A DNA stretch of 64,000 nucleotides. Origin: Acidovorax benzenivorans (GTDB taxonomy: Bacteria > Pseudomonadota > Gammaproteobacteria > Burkholderiales > Burkholderiaceae_C). Every line of letters starts with the position of its first letter. The stretch's first letter is position 1. The stretch is from NCBI RefSeq assembly GCF_028680575.1, contig NZ_JAPCKI010000001.1, positions 535,781-599,780 on the forward strand, given 5' to 3'. The notes beneath the pieces are model-generated. The model did not search any database and had not been told where the DNA came from. It saw nothing but the letters and a program-made list of their open reading frames with translations. This document shows, piece by piece, positions 16,042 to 25,866 of the stretch. A program made the position numbers and the translations under genes.

Positions 16042-17736
16042 TCAGCGGGCTCCTTCAATTTGTACTTCTACGTCAGCCCCATTGCTTCGACGTTTTTCAA
16101 TGACATATCGGGCCGAAAAACTGCCCAGGCCTGCGGCAGTTTGCAGCGCATCCTCCGCGTCAGGGCGTTGCAAGGCATAAAGCGCGCGAAATCTTTCAAA
16201 CCAAATTCGCGGTTCGTCGTGGGGGGTTATCCGCTCGGCGGTTTCCAGGTCAGAAAGTGCTTCTTGGGGGCGGCCTATCCGGGTGAGCGTCGTTGCGCGA
16301 GCGAGGTAGAAACTGGAGTTCTCGGGGCTCAGTTCGATGGCCTTGCCGATATCTGACAGTGCTCCCTCAACGTTGCCCTTCTGGAAGCGCTCGTTGCCCC
16401 GGTTGAAGAAGATCCGGCTCGCTCCAGCTACTTCAGGTTTCGGTAGTTTGGCTGCGGCGTCTTCCCAAAGAGCGGCCCGTGAAGAAAAGCTCTCCAGCCG
16501 GTCTCGCGACTGTACAAACAACAGGGGGATCACCAGCACGCCCAGTGCAAGTGTCATACGCCACGGAAGGTGTCGTGCCAAAGCGGCGACAGTCGCAGCA
16601 TACCCAATGGCCCAGATATAACTGCGGTAGAGCACGTAAGGCTCCTGAAAGCGCACAAGGCTGAACTCGACCAGAAACAGCAAAGCGCTGAATGCGAGAC
16701 CAAAAGCGAACAAACGGTGCTTGCCCGTCCGCAGCGAAAGACCTGCCACCACAGAAGGCACTGCCACAAATAGGCCCAGTTGCAGCAAAGCGCGAACGGA
16801 AGTCCAGGGTTGGAGAAAATCGACCCTCAAGTCTGCAGACATTCTGGTGGTGGAGGGCATTAGCCACTGCAGCCAGTATTGGTAGTACAGCTGGGCCTGC
16901 GTGTAGGCCGAAAATAGCCACCTATCACCGCGGCCCTGGAATGCAGGCAGGCCGTAGATTTCACCTGTCAGGTCGCTCAGTCTGGGTTCGTACGGCTGGC
17001 CAACAAATCCCATCCCCACGCTGAAAACCAAGGCAACGGCTGGCAAATTCGCGCAAATGAAAGTGGAGCAGACTTGTATCGTTCGTCGATCCACCCGATC
17101 CAGCAGCAAAACGAGTGACAAGGCTGCAAATGGAACGGTCACTGAATGTTCCTTGCACAACATGGCTAGAGATGACATCAGCGCCGCTCGCAACGCCCTG
17201 ACATGGCTACCTTCCTGCAGGGCCATCAGCAAATAGCGCAAGCTGATCAGCGAGAACAGCGCGGCCATGACGGTAGTGCGCTGTATCAGGTATCCCGCCG
17301 CATAGACGGCCACTGGATGCACCACGAACACAACGGCCAGCAATGCTGCAATGGCGTCGGCCTGCTCACGGGCTATGGCAGCCGACTCGCTTCGGCGCCC
17401 GTCCAGAATGAGCATCTGCTTGAGCAATTGATAAAGTTGCCAGGCGACCAAAACGTGCAGCACCAAGCTGATGAGCCGATGCGCTTCCATGGTGCCCCAT
17501 TGTGTTTGGACCCAACCCAGGGTGAAGTACGGCAACGACCGGGTAAGCAGCTCCCAGGGCTCCACCGCCGCGGTCGTTAGACGGGAGGTGAAGAAGAGAT
17601 TTCCGTCATCAAAAACAAACGGATTTTCCAGGTACGGGCCGTACAGCGCCGCCGCGAATGCCGAAACTACGACAAAAACAAGCAGAGCAAACAATGATTC
17701 CTTTGACCAACGCCCTCGAATGAAAGGCGCTTTCAT
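16042..17736 (-). CDS. Multi-spanning membrane protein with C-terminal TPRs, TMTC-like (candidate GT-C transferase)
   Basis: The protein has 564 residues and about ten hydrophobic helices (12-425), followed by TPR-like repeats (about 440-530, with NRGNERFQKGNVEGALSDIG). The first periplasmic loop carries NPFVFDDGNLF with Asp43-Asp44. This acidic pair at that position is the hallmark of GT-C mannosyltransferases such as TMTC (GT105) and PMT proteins, where the Asp is catalytic. A polyprenyl-phosphate sugar:protein transferase acting in the periplasm is therefore plausible but unproven. A TPR membrane protein of other function is the alternative. Confidence 0.65.
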   Translation of the reverse strand: MKAPFIRGRWSKESLFALLVFVVVSAFAAALYGPYLENPFVFDDGNLFFTSRLTTAAVEPWELLTRSLPYFTLGWVQTQWGTMEAHRLISLVLHVLVAWQLYQLLKQMLILDGRRSESAAIAREQADAIAALLAVVFVVHPVAVYAAGYLIQRTTVMAALFSLISLRYLLMALQEGSHVRALRAALMSSLAMLCKEHSVTVPFAALSLVLLLDRVDRRTIQVCSTFICANLPAVALVFSVGMGFVGQPYEPRLSDLTGEIYGLPAFQGRGDRWLFSAYTQAQLYYQYWLQWLMPSTTRMSADLRVDFLQPWTSVRALLQLGLFVAVPSVVAGLSLRTGKHRLFAFGLAFSALLFLVEFSLVRFQEPYVLYRSYIWAIGYAATVAALARHLPWRMTLALGVLVIPLLFVQSRDRLESFSSRAALWEDAAAKLPKPEVAGASRIFFNRGNERFQKGNVEGALSDIGKAIELSPENSSFYLARATTLTRIGRPQEALSDLETAERITPHDEPRIWFERFRALYALQRPDAEDALQTAAGLGSFSARYVIEKRRSNGADVEVQIEGAR

Positions 17737-17781
17737 CCAGGTACTCTCTTGGGTGTACAGCTCTGCCGCATGGAGATAGCA

Positions 17782-19212
<1,431 letters not shown>

Positions 19213-19293
19213 TCAGTCAGCCTTGTGCTGGGCTGCTGTCGATAGAATCAAACCCGAATTGTTCAGCATCCCCCGCGCACTGGAAGACACACC

Positions 19294-19908
19294 ATGAAAT
19301 TGATCGGAGCCACCGCCAGCCCCTACGTGCGCAAGGTACGTATCGTGATGGCTGAGAAAAAGCTCGACTACCAGTTCGTGCAAGAAAACGTCTGGGCAGA
19401 CGACACCCATATCTCCGCATCCAACCCCCTGGGCAAGGTGCCCTGTCTGGTGATGGAAGGTGGCGAGGCTGTGTTTGACTCCCGCGTGATCGTCGAATAC
19501 CTCGACACCCTGTCACCCGTGGGCAAGCTCATCCCCACCCAGGGCCGCGAACGCGCCGAGGTCAAGACCTGGGAGGCCTTGGCCGACGGTGTGATGGACG
19601 CTGGCATTCTGGCTCGCCTTGAAGCCACCTGGGTCCACCGCAAGGACAGCGAACGCAGCCAGGCCTGGATCGACCGCCAGTTGCTCAAGGTGAATGACAG
19701 CCTCAAGTCCATGAGCCAGGGCCTGGGTGACAAACCCTACTGCAGCGGCATCCACCTGAGCCTGTCGGACATTGCCGTGGGCTGCGCTCTGGGCTGGCTG
19801 GAGTTCCGCTTCCCAGAGATCGCCTGGCGCAGCGAGTATCCCAACCTGGGCAAGCTGCTCGACAAGCTGATGCTGCGCCCGAGTTTCGCGGACACCAAGC
19901 CCTCTTGA
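19294..19908 (+). CDS. Glutathione S-transferase family protein
   Basis: This is a 204-residue cytoplasmic protein with an N-terminal thioredoxin-like domain (GATASPYVRKVRIVMAEK, then SNPLGKVPCLV and the glutathione-binding DSRVIVEYLD) and an all-helical C-terminal domain. SPYVRKVR resembles the YibF/beta-class entry in which Ser can activate glutathione. The substrate is unknown. It is divergent from purB with a 132-base intergenic region. Confidence 0.92.
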   Translation: MKLIGATASPYVRKVRIVMAEKKLDYQFVQENVWADDTHISASNPLGKVPCLVMEGGEAVFDSRVIVEYLDTLSPVGKLIPTQGRERAEVKTWEALADGVMDAGILARLEATWVHRKDSERSQAWIDRQLLKVNDSLKSMSQGLGDKPYCSGIHLSLSDIAVGCALGWLEFRFPEIAWRSEYPNLGKLLDKLMLRPSFADTKPS

Positions 19909-20012
19909 GCCAGGCTGGCGGTGCCTGAACGGGCAGGTGCCTCGCCCCGCCCAATGGCAGATATGGGCCTTCGTGCAGTCTTGGCCTGCGCTTGCCGTAT
20001 GCTCCAGGGCTT

Positions 20013-20729
20013 ATGAACGAAATGGTTCAAAACCCACCCTCAGCCCTCGGCACAAGGGCCACCCGCCAGCGCGCGGCCCGTGACGCCGCCGCCACGCCAG
20101 GCGCAGATCGGGTGCGCGTGAATGACCCGGACCGCACCATGGCCAACATCCTGCAGGTGGCCACTGCGGAGTTTGCCGACAAGGGGTTGGCCGGTGCGCG
20201 CATCGATGAGATTGCAGCCCTTACCAGCACCAGCAAGCGCATGATCTACTACTACTTTGGTAGCAAGGAAGGTCTGTATGTAGCGGTGCTGGAGGATGCC
20301 TACCGCCGTATCCGGCGCATTGAGTCGGAGCTGCATCTCGAAGACCTGGCTCCAGAGCAGGCGCTGCGCACGCTGGTCGGCTTTACGGTGGACTACCAGC
20401 TTGCCAACCCCGACTTCATCCGCCTGGTCATGAACGAAAACATGCACCGGGGCGAGTTCATCAGCCGCTCCACCACCATTCAAGAGCTCAACATCCCCGT
20501 TATTCACGCAGTGCGCGACGTATACCAGCGGGGCGTAGCCGCCGGTGTGTTTCGCCCCGATGTGGACCCGGTCGATCTGCACATGTCGATCTCGGCGCTG
20601 TGTTTTTTCAATGTGGCCAACCGCCACACCTTTGGCGCGATCTTCAAGCGCTCGCTGGATACGCCCGCTGCCACGGCGCAACGCCGTGAATCGATCATCG
20701 AAATGATCGTGCGCTTTCTGCGGCCCTGA
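20013..20729 (+). CDS. TetR family transcriptional regulator
   Basis: This is a 238-residue protein. After a basic Ala/Arg-rich tail, residues about 45-95 form the TetR DNA-binding helices (ANILQVATAEFADKGL, IDEIAALTSTSKRMIYYYF). The C-terminal ligand and dimer domain follows. It precedes a TRAP transporter and shikimate/quinate-type catabolic genes on the same strand, and a TetR-like palindrome lies before the first transporter gene, so it probably represses that operon until an inducer binds. The ATG at 20013 is used; an ATG at 20022 is equally possible. Confidence 0.9.
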   Translation: MNEMVQNPPSALGTRATRQRAARDAAATPGADRVRVNDPDRTMANILQVATAEFADKGLAGARIDEIAALTSTSKRMIYYYFGSKEGLYVAVLEDAYRRIRRIESELHLEDLAPEQALRTLVGFTVDYQLANPDFIRLVMNENMHRGEFISRSTTIQELNIPVIHAVRDVYQRGVAAGVFRPDVDPVDLHMSISALCFFNVANRHTFGAIFKRSLDTPAATAQRRESIIEMIVRFLRP

Positions 20730-20914
20730 AGCGGGCCAGGCCGCCGCCGCAGCAGCAGCAACACTTTGCGCCTTCCCTTGCACTCTGCACCCGTGCTCTA
20801 GCAGGAGGGCGCCGCGCGCAAGCTGCGGTTGATCGACCCACCACCGATCCCATTCACCGGGCCCCTGCCCGTTTTGATCGCCGCATCCGGTGCAGGGTTT
20901 GCACCTAGGTCAAA

Positions 20915-20930
20915 TACTAACCAGTTCGTA
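20915..20930. promoter_or_regulatory. Putative TetR operator before the TRAP genes
   Basis: TACTAACCAGTTCGTA is an imperfect palindrome of the form TACnAACnnGTTnGTA, with 12 of 16 bases symmetric. It lies 40 bases before the dctQ start and downstream of the TetR gene. TetR repressors often bind AC..AC/GT..GT palindromes of this kind. Confidence 0.45.
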
Positions 20931-20969
20931 CAAAATTTGATCCAATCGCACACAACAACTGGAGACACC

Positions 20970-21554
20970 ATGCTTGCATTGGCCGACCGCTGGCTGGGGA
21001 GATACACCCGCGCACTCGACATGCTTTCCGGCCTGTGCCTGGCCGTGATGGTGTTGCTGGTGTTTGGCAACGTGGTGTTGCGCTACACCCTGAACTCCGG
21101 CATCACGGTATCCGAAGAACTCTCGCGCTGGTTGTTTGTGTGGCTGACCTTCATGGGGGCTGTGGTGGCTCTGCGCGAGCATGGGCACCTGGGCACCGAT
21201 GTGCTGGTGTCGCGACTGCCCGCCACAGGCAAGAAGATCTGTCTGGTGCTGGCCCAGATCGCCATGCTGTATGTCTCTTGGCTGCTGCTCAAAGGCAGCT
21301 GGGCGCAGATGGTGATCAATGCCGAGACCGAAGCACCCGTCACCGGGGCGTCCGTGGGCATCTTCTATGCCAGCGGTGTGCTCATGGGGGCGTCGGGCAT
21401 TGCCATCCTGTTGCGCGACCTGTTGCGTACGCTGTTCGTGCCGCTGGACGAGCGCGAACTGGTCATGGTGCAAGAGAGTGAAGAACTCGCGGCGTTGCAA
21501 CACCGCACGGAGGACGCGAGTGCTACCTCTTCCTCGGCAGGTCCCCGCCGCTGA
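20970..21554 (+). CDS. TRAP transporter small membrane subunit (DctQ type)
   Basis: The protein has 194 residues and four transmembrane helices, with the DctQ-family pattern FGNVVLRYTLNSGITVSEEL and LFVWLTFMGAVVALREHGHLG. It pairs with the large DctM subunit to form the membrane part of a sodium-driven TRAP importer. The ATG at 20970 follows a CTGGAGAC box and starts the conserved region. The dctM gene begins 27 bases downstream. Confidence 0.93.
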   Translation: MLALADRWLGRYTRALDMLSGLCLAVMVLLVFGNVVLRYTLNSGITVSEELSRWLFVWLTFMGAVVALREHGHLGTDVLVSRLPATGKKICLVLAQIAMLYVSWLLLKGSWAQMVINAETEAPVTGASVGIFYASGVLMGASGIAILLRDLLRTLFVPLDERELVMVQESEELAALQHRTEDASATSSSAGPRR

Positions 21555-21581
21555 ACGGCCCTTCGTACCGGAACCCGCACC

Positions 21582-22862
21582 ATGACCGTCACTATCTTTC
21601 TCGGCTCCCTTCTGCTCGCCATGGCGATCGGTATTCCCATTGCGTTTGCGTTGCTCATCAGCGGCGTGGCGCTGATGTGGCATCTGGACCTGTTCGACGC
21701 GCAGATCCTGGCGCAAAACGTCATCAACGGCGCCGACAGCTTTCCACTGCTGGCCGTGCCCTTCTTCATGCTGGCTGGCGAGATCATGAACGTGGGCGGG
21801 CTGTCCAAGCGCATCGTGAAACTGGCGCTCACCCTGGTGGGCCATGTGCCCGGTGGCCTGGGCTACGTGGCCATCATGGCGGCGGTGATCCTGGCCGCCG
21901 TGTCGGGCTCGGCCGTGGCCGACGCGGCGGCGCTGGCGTCGCTGCTGCTGCCGATGATGGTGGCGGCGGGCCACAACAAGGAGCGCTCGGCCGGGCTGAT
22001 TGCCTCCGCCGGCATCATTGCTCCGGTGATACCGCCGTCCATCGGTTTTGTGATCTTTGGGGTCGCGGCGAACGTGTCCATCAGCAAGCTGTTCCTGGCG
22101 GGCATCGTGCCGGGCGTCCTGCTGGGGATGGCGCTGGCAGTGACTTGGTGGTGGCTGGTGCGGCGCGAAGATGTGGCACCGCCCAAGCGTGCCACCCGCG
22201 CCGAACTGGCTGTGGCGCTGCGCGAAGCCGTGTGGGCACTGGGCCTGCCCATCATCATCCTGGTCGGCCTGCGCATGGGTGTGTTCACACCCACCGAAGC
22301 CGCCGTGGTGGCCGCCGTCTACTCGTTGTTTGTGGCGATAGTCGTTTACCGCGAGCTGAGCCTGCGCCAACTGGCCGGGATCTTCCAGTCCGCTGCGCGC
22401 ACCAGCGCCGTGGTGATGTTCCTGGTCGCTGCTGCCATGGTGTCGGCCTGGCTCATCACCGTGGCGGACCTGCCGTCTGCCGTGATTGGCATGCTGGAGC
22501 CCTTCATGGGCAACCAGACGCTGTTGCTGATCGCGATCATGGTGTTGGTCATGGTGGTGGGTACGGCGATGGACATGACGCCCACGATTCTCATCCTCAC
22601 CCCCGTGCTGATGCCGGTAGTCAAGGCGGCAGGCATCGACCCGGTGTACTTCGGCGTGCTGTTCATCATCAACAACGCCATTGGCCTCATCACGCCGCCT
22701 GTGGGCACGGTGCTCAACGTGGTGGCGGGTGTGGGGCGCATTTCCATGTCACAGGTGACCCGTGGGGTCATGCCGTTCATGGTGGCGCAGTTCATCGTGA
22801 TGTTCCTGCTGGTGCTCTTCCCCTCCATCGTCACCGTGCCTCTGCGCTGGTTGGGCGGCTGA
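21582..22862 (+). CDS. TRAP transporter large permease subunit (DctM type)
   Basis: The product is 426 residues with about twelve hydrophobic segments, the usual DctM length. The family stretches ADSFPLLAVPFFMLAGEIMN, SGSAVADAAALASLL and GIIAPVIPPSIGFVIFG are all present, the last near the conserved substrate/Na+ site. It carries solute across the inner membrane with the Q subunit and the periplasmic P protein. It is the middle gene of a Q-M-P operon. Confidence 0.96.
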   Translation: MTVTIFLGSLLLAMAIGIPIAFALLISGVALMWHLDLFDAQILAQNVINGADSFPLLAVPFFMLAGEIMNVGGLSKRIVKLALTLVGHVPGGLGYVAIMAAVILAAVSGSAVADAAALASLLLPMMVAAGHNKERSAGLIASAGIIAPVIPPSIGFVIFGVAANVSISKLFLAGIVPGVLLGMALAVTWWWLVRREDVAPPKRATRAELAVALREAVWALGLPIIILVGLRMGVFTPTEAAVVAAVYSLFVAIVVYRELSLRQLAGIFQSAARTSAVVMFLVAAAMVSAWLITVADLPSAVIGMLEPFMGNQTLLLIAIMVLVMVVGTAMDMTPTILILTPVLMPVVKAAGIDPVYFGVLFIINNAIGLITPPVGTVLNVVAGVGRISMSQVTRGVMPFMVAQFIVMFLLVLFPSIVTVPLRWLGG

Positions 22863-22918
22863 CCAGCCACCCAGCGCGTTCCGTTTCTGCCTGCCAAAAA
22901 ACCCAAGGAGACTATTCC

Positions 22919-23923
22919 ATGAAGCTGCTCAAAACCCTGCTGGCCACCGCCCTCCTGGCGGCATCGCTGCTGCCCGCTGCCCACGCTCAGGAGCGGACCA
23001 TCAAGTTCGCGTTCCAGAATCAGAAGGATCACCCCCAGGCCCAGGGCGCGCAAAAATTCGCTGACCTGGTAGCAGCCAAGACCAGCGGCCGCATTGCCGT
23101 CAAACTCTTCCCCGGCGGCACGTTGGGCGGTGACCTGCAGACCGTGTCTGCGTTGCAGGGCGGCACGGTGGAGATGACGGTGCTGAATGCTGGCATTCTG
23201 TCCGCGCAGGCCAAGGAATTCGGCATCTACGACTTCCCGTTCCTGTTCGCATCGCCGCAAGAGGCGGATGCCGTGACGGATGGCCCCTTCGGCAAAAAGC
23301 TGCTCGACAAGCTCTCGGCCAAGAACCTCGTGGGCCTGGGCTACTGGGAGCTGGGCTTTCGCAACCTCACCAACAGCAAGCGCCCCATCACCAAGGCCGA
23401 AGACATCGCGGGTCTCAAGATCCGCGTGATCCAGTCGCCCATCTACATCGACATGTTCAACGCGCTGGGCGCCAACGCCGTGCCCATGCCCTTCCCCGAG
23501 CTGTACACCGCCATGGAACAAAAGGCGGTGGACGGCCAGGAGAACCCGTTCTCCACCATCCTGTCGTCCAAGTTTGCCGAGGTGCAAAAGTACCTGACCG
23601 TCACGCGCCACATGTACAACCCGCAGGCCGTGATCATGAGCAAGAAGTTCTGGGACAGCCTGAACCCTGCCGACCAGAAGGCCCTGACCGACGCCATGGC
23701 CGAAGCCACCACGTTCCAGCGCGGTGTGTCGCGCGTGCAGGCCAACGTGGCGCTCGACGACCTCAAGAAGGCCGGTATGCAGGTGTCCGAGTTCCCTCCT
23801 GCTGAGCTGGACAAGCTGCGCGCCAAGGTCAAGCCCGTGGTCGAAAAACACAGCGAAAAGGTCGGTGCCGAGACGGTGAAAGAGGTCTATTCCACGCTGG
23901 CCAAGCTCCGCGGCAGCAAGTAA
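22919..23923 (+). CDS. TRAP transporter periplasmic solute-binding protein (DctP type)
   Basis: The product is 334 residues with a signal peptide (MKLLKTLLATALLAASLL through HAQ). The DctP core follows: FPGGTLGGDLQTVSALQGG, a conserved Arg region AGLKIRVIQSP, and ELYTAMEQKAVDGQENP. The Arg in the IRV segment normally binds the substrate carboxylate, so an organic acid ligand is expected. Given the downstream enzymes, quinate, shikimate or a related acid is the likely cargo. An AAGGAG box precedes the ATG at 22919. Confidence 0.95.
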   Translation: MKLLKTLLATALLAASLLPAAHAQERTIKFAFQNQKDHPQAQGAQKFADLVAAKTSGRIAVKLFPGGTLGGDLQTVSALQGGTVEMTVLNAGILSAQAKEFGIYDFPFLFASPQEADAVTDGPFGKKLLDKLSAKNLVGLGYWELGFRNLTNSKRPITKAEDIAGLKIRVIQSPIYIDMFNALGANAVPMPFPELYTAMEQKAVDGQENPFSTILSSKFAEVQKYLTVTRHMYNPQAVIMSKKFWDSLNPADQKALTDAMAEATTFQRGVSRVQANVALDDLKKAGMQVSEFPPAELDKLRAKVKPVVEKHSEKVGAETVKEVYSTLAKLRGSK

Positions 23924-24004
23924 GCCGAACGCTGCAAACCCCGCACTGCCGTGTGTGGCCTCGCCGCGCCCGGCAGTGCATCTACCCCGCATTCCGCCCG
24001 CCCC

Positions 24005-24913
24005 ATGAGCACCCAGCTGCTTGATCCTCCGGTCATCAACATCACGTCCACCATGTCTTCCACAAGCCCCCGCAAGGTGCTGATCGGGCTGATCGGTGCC
24101 GGTATCCAGAAATCGCTGTCGCCCGCGCTGCACGAAGAAGAAGCGCGCCACCATGGCATGCGCCTGCACTACCAGCTCATCGACCTGGACCGCTCTGCTT
24201 CCTCGGCGGAGCATCTGCCCACGCTGTTGTCGGCGGCACGCATCATGGGCTATGCGGGCTGCAACGTGACCTACCCCTGCAAGCAGGCGGTGATCCCGCA
24301 CCTCGACAGCCTGTCTGAAGAAGCGCGCGCCATGGGCGCCGTGAACACCGTGGTCATTCGCGACGGACAACTGGTGGGGCACAACACCGATGGATCGGGC
24401 TGGGCCTGGGGCTTCACCCGTGCGCTGCCCGGCGCCGACCTGCGCCGCGTGGTGCTGCTGGGTGCGGGTGGTGCGGGCGCTGCCATTGCGCATGCCGTGC
24501 TGCGGCTGGGCGCCGAGCACCTGAGCATTGTCGATGCGCAGCCCGAGCGTGCGGCACAACTGGCGGCTGATGTGAATGCACTCTATGGAGCCCGTGCCGA
24601 GGCGGCGGAAATCCACTCGGCCATGGCGCAGGCCACCGGCATGATCCACGCCACACCCACGGGCATGGACAAGCTGCCAGGGCTGCCACTTGATGTGGCC
24701 CTGCTGCGGCCTGCCATGTGGGTCTCCGAAGTGGTGTATTTCCCGCTCGACACCGCCCTGGTGCAGGCGGCGCGCGCGCTGGGCTGCCGCGTGTCCGACG
24801 GCGGTGGCATGGCCGTGGGCCAGGCCGTGGGCGCGTTCGAGCTGTTCACCGGCGAGGCGCCGGATGCGGCGCGCATGGACGCGCATTTCCGCCGCCTGGT
24901 CAGCGCCCGTTGA
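24005..24913 (+). CDS. Shikimate/quinate dehydrogenase family protein (AroE-like, catabolic context)
   Basis: This is a 302-residue protein. KSLSPALHEEEARHHG and GCNVTYPCKQAVIPHL form the substrate domain with the catalytic Lys; GHNTDGSGWAWGF carries the partner Asp; LLGAGGAGAAIAHAV is the Rossmann nucleotide loop. It oxidises shikimate or quinate to the 3-dehydro compound, or does the reverse. Its place after a TRAP importer and before dehydroshikimate dehydratase-type genes favours a catabolic enzyme. Starts at 24005 and 24053 are both possible. Confidence 0.88.
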   Translation: MSTQLLDPPVINITSTMSSTSPRKVLIGLIGAGIQKSLSPALHEEEARHHGMRLHYQLIDLDRSASSAEHLPTLLSAARIMGYAGCNVTYPCKQAVIPHLDSLSEEARAMGAVNTVVIRDGQLVGHNTDGSGWAWGFTRALPGADLRRVVLLGAGGAGAAIAHAVLRLGAEHLSIVDAQPERAAQLAADVNALYGARAEAAEIHSAMAQATGMIHATPTGMDKLPGLPLDVALLRPAMWVSEVVYFPLDTALVQAARALGCRVSDGGGMAVGQAVGAFELFTGEAPDAARMDAHFRRLVSAR

Positions 24914-24950
24914 ACCCCGCCCCTGCAGCAAATCACAAGGAGTTGAATCC

Positions 24951-25850
24951 ATGAGCACCCCGATGATGGCCGCCCGCGAAGCGCTGGGCGAACTGCCCAA
25001 CCCCCTGGGCCTGCAAGGGGTGGAGTTCATCGAATACGCCACCAGCCGCCCGCAGGCGCTGGGCCAGGCGCTGGAGCGCATGGGCTTTCAGCCCGTGGCG
25101 CGCCACCGCTCGCGCGAGGTGCTGCTGTACCGCCAGGGCGACATGAACATCATCGTCAACGCCCACCACGACAACGAACGCACGGGCGTGCATGCTCCGC
25201 CCGCGCTGACCGAAGCGCCGGTGCTGGCTGCCATCGCGTTCCGCGTCAACAACGCCGCCGCCGCCTACCGCCGCGTGCTCGAACTAGGCGCCTGGGCCGT
25301 GCACACCGAGGTCGAGGTGATGGAGCTGAACATCCCCGCCATCCACGGCGTGGGGTCCAGTCGCATCTACTTGGTAGACCGGTACAAGGAGTTCTCGATC
25401 TACGACGTGGACTTTGTGCCCATCCCCACCGTCAACCCGCGCCCGCCCGCACTGCAGGGCCTGCACCTGTTTGGCGTGGTGCAGTACATCGGCCTGGGCC
25501 GCGCGCAGGACTGGATCCACTTCTACGCAGAGCTGTTCGGCTTTGCCGAGCTGTCGCCCGAGCAATCATTTGGTGTGCTCACACACGGCCGCATCCTGGC
25601 CAGCCCTTGTGGCACGCTGCATTGGCAGCTGATTGAGCCGCTGGTCGATGCGCTCGATGCCGACCCGGAGGAGCTGCTGCAGCGCGTGGCCTTTGGCACG
25701 CCCGATGTGCTGGCCACCGTGCAGGCGCTGCGTGCGCGGGGTGTGGACTTTGTCGAATCACCCACGGGCGTGCACACCGGCACGCGCGGCGCCCTCACCC
25801 GCGCAGATGCAGGCTCGCTCAGCTTCGAGTTGGTGCTGGACGCACGCTGA
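24951..25850 (+). CDS. VOC/HPPD-like protein, equivalent of the C-terminal half of QuiC1
   Basis: The product is 299 residues with two vicinal-oxygen-chelate modules. QGVEFIEYATSRPQALGQAL begins the first and GLHLFGVVQYIGLGRAQDWI the second; the C-terminal SLSFELVLD contains the Glu that binds metal in 4-hydroxyphenylpyruvate dioxygenases. In pseudomonad dehydroshikimate dehydratase QuiC1, such a domain is fused behind a sugar-isomerase-like domain. Here it is a separate gene placed before it. An AAGGAG box precedes the ATG. A plain 4-hydroxyphenylpyruvate dioxygenase is less likely given the context. Confidence 0.75.
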   Translation: MSTPMMAAREALGELPNPLGLQGVEFIEYATSRPQALGQALERMGFQPVARHRSREVLLYRQGDMNIIVNAHHDNERTGVHAPPALTEAPVLAAIAFRVNNAAAAYRRVLELGAWAVHTEVEVMELNIPAIHGVGSSRIYLVDRYKEFSIYDVDFVPIPTVNPRPPALQGLHLFGVVQYIGLGRAQDWIHFYAELFGFAELSPEQSFGVLTHGRILASPCGTLHWQLIEPLVDALDADPEELLQRVAFGTPDVLATVQALRARGVDFVESPTGVHTGTRGALTRADAGSLSFELVLDAR

Positions 25851-25866
25851 GCCTGGAGACTGCCCC

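Noticed and set aside
19243-19248. TAGAAT as the -10 of a glutathione transferase promoter
   Set aside because: No acceptable -35 hexamer lies 16-18 bases upstream, so I did not call it.
22346-25081. 911-codon open frame on the minus strand
   Set aside because: It is antisense to the TRAP, shikimate dehydrogenase and HPPD-like genes, all with clear motifs. Its translation is His/Arg/Gly-rich with no family pattern, as expected from high-GC codon bias.
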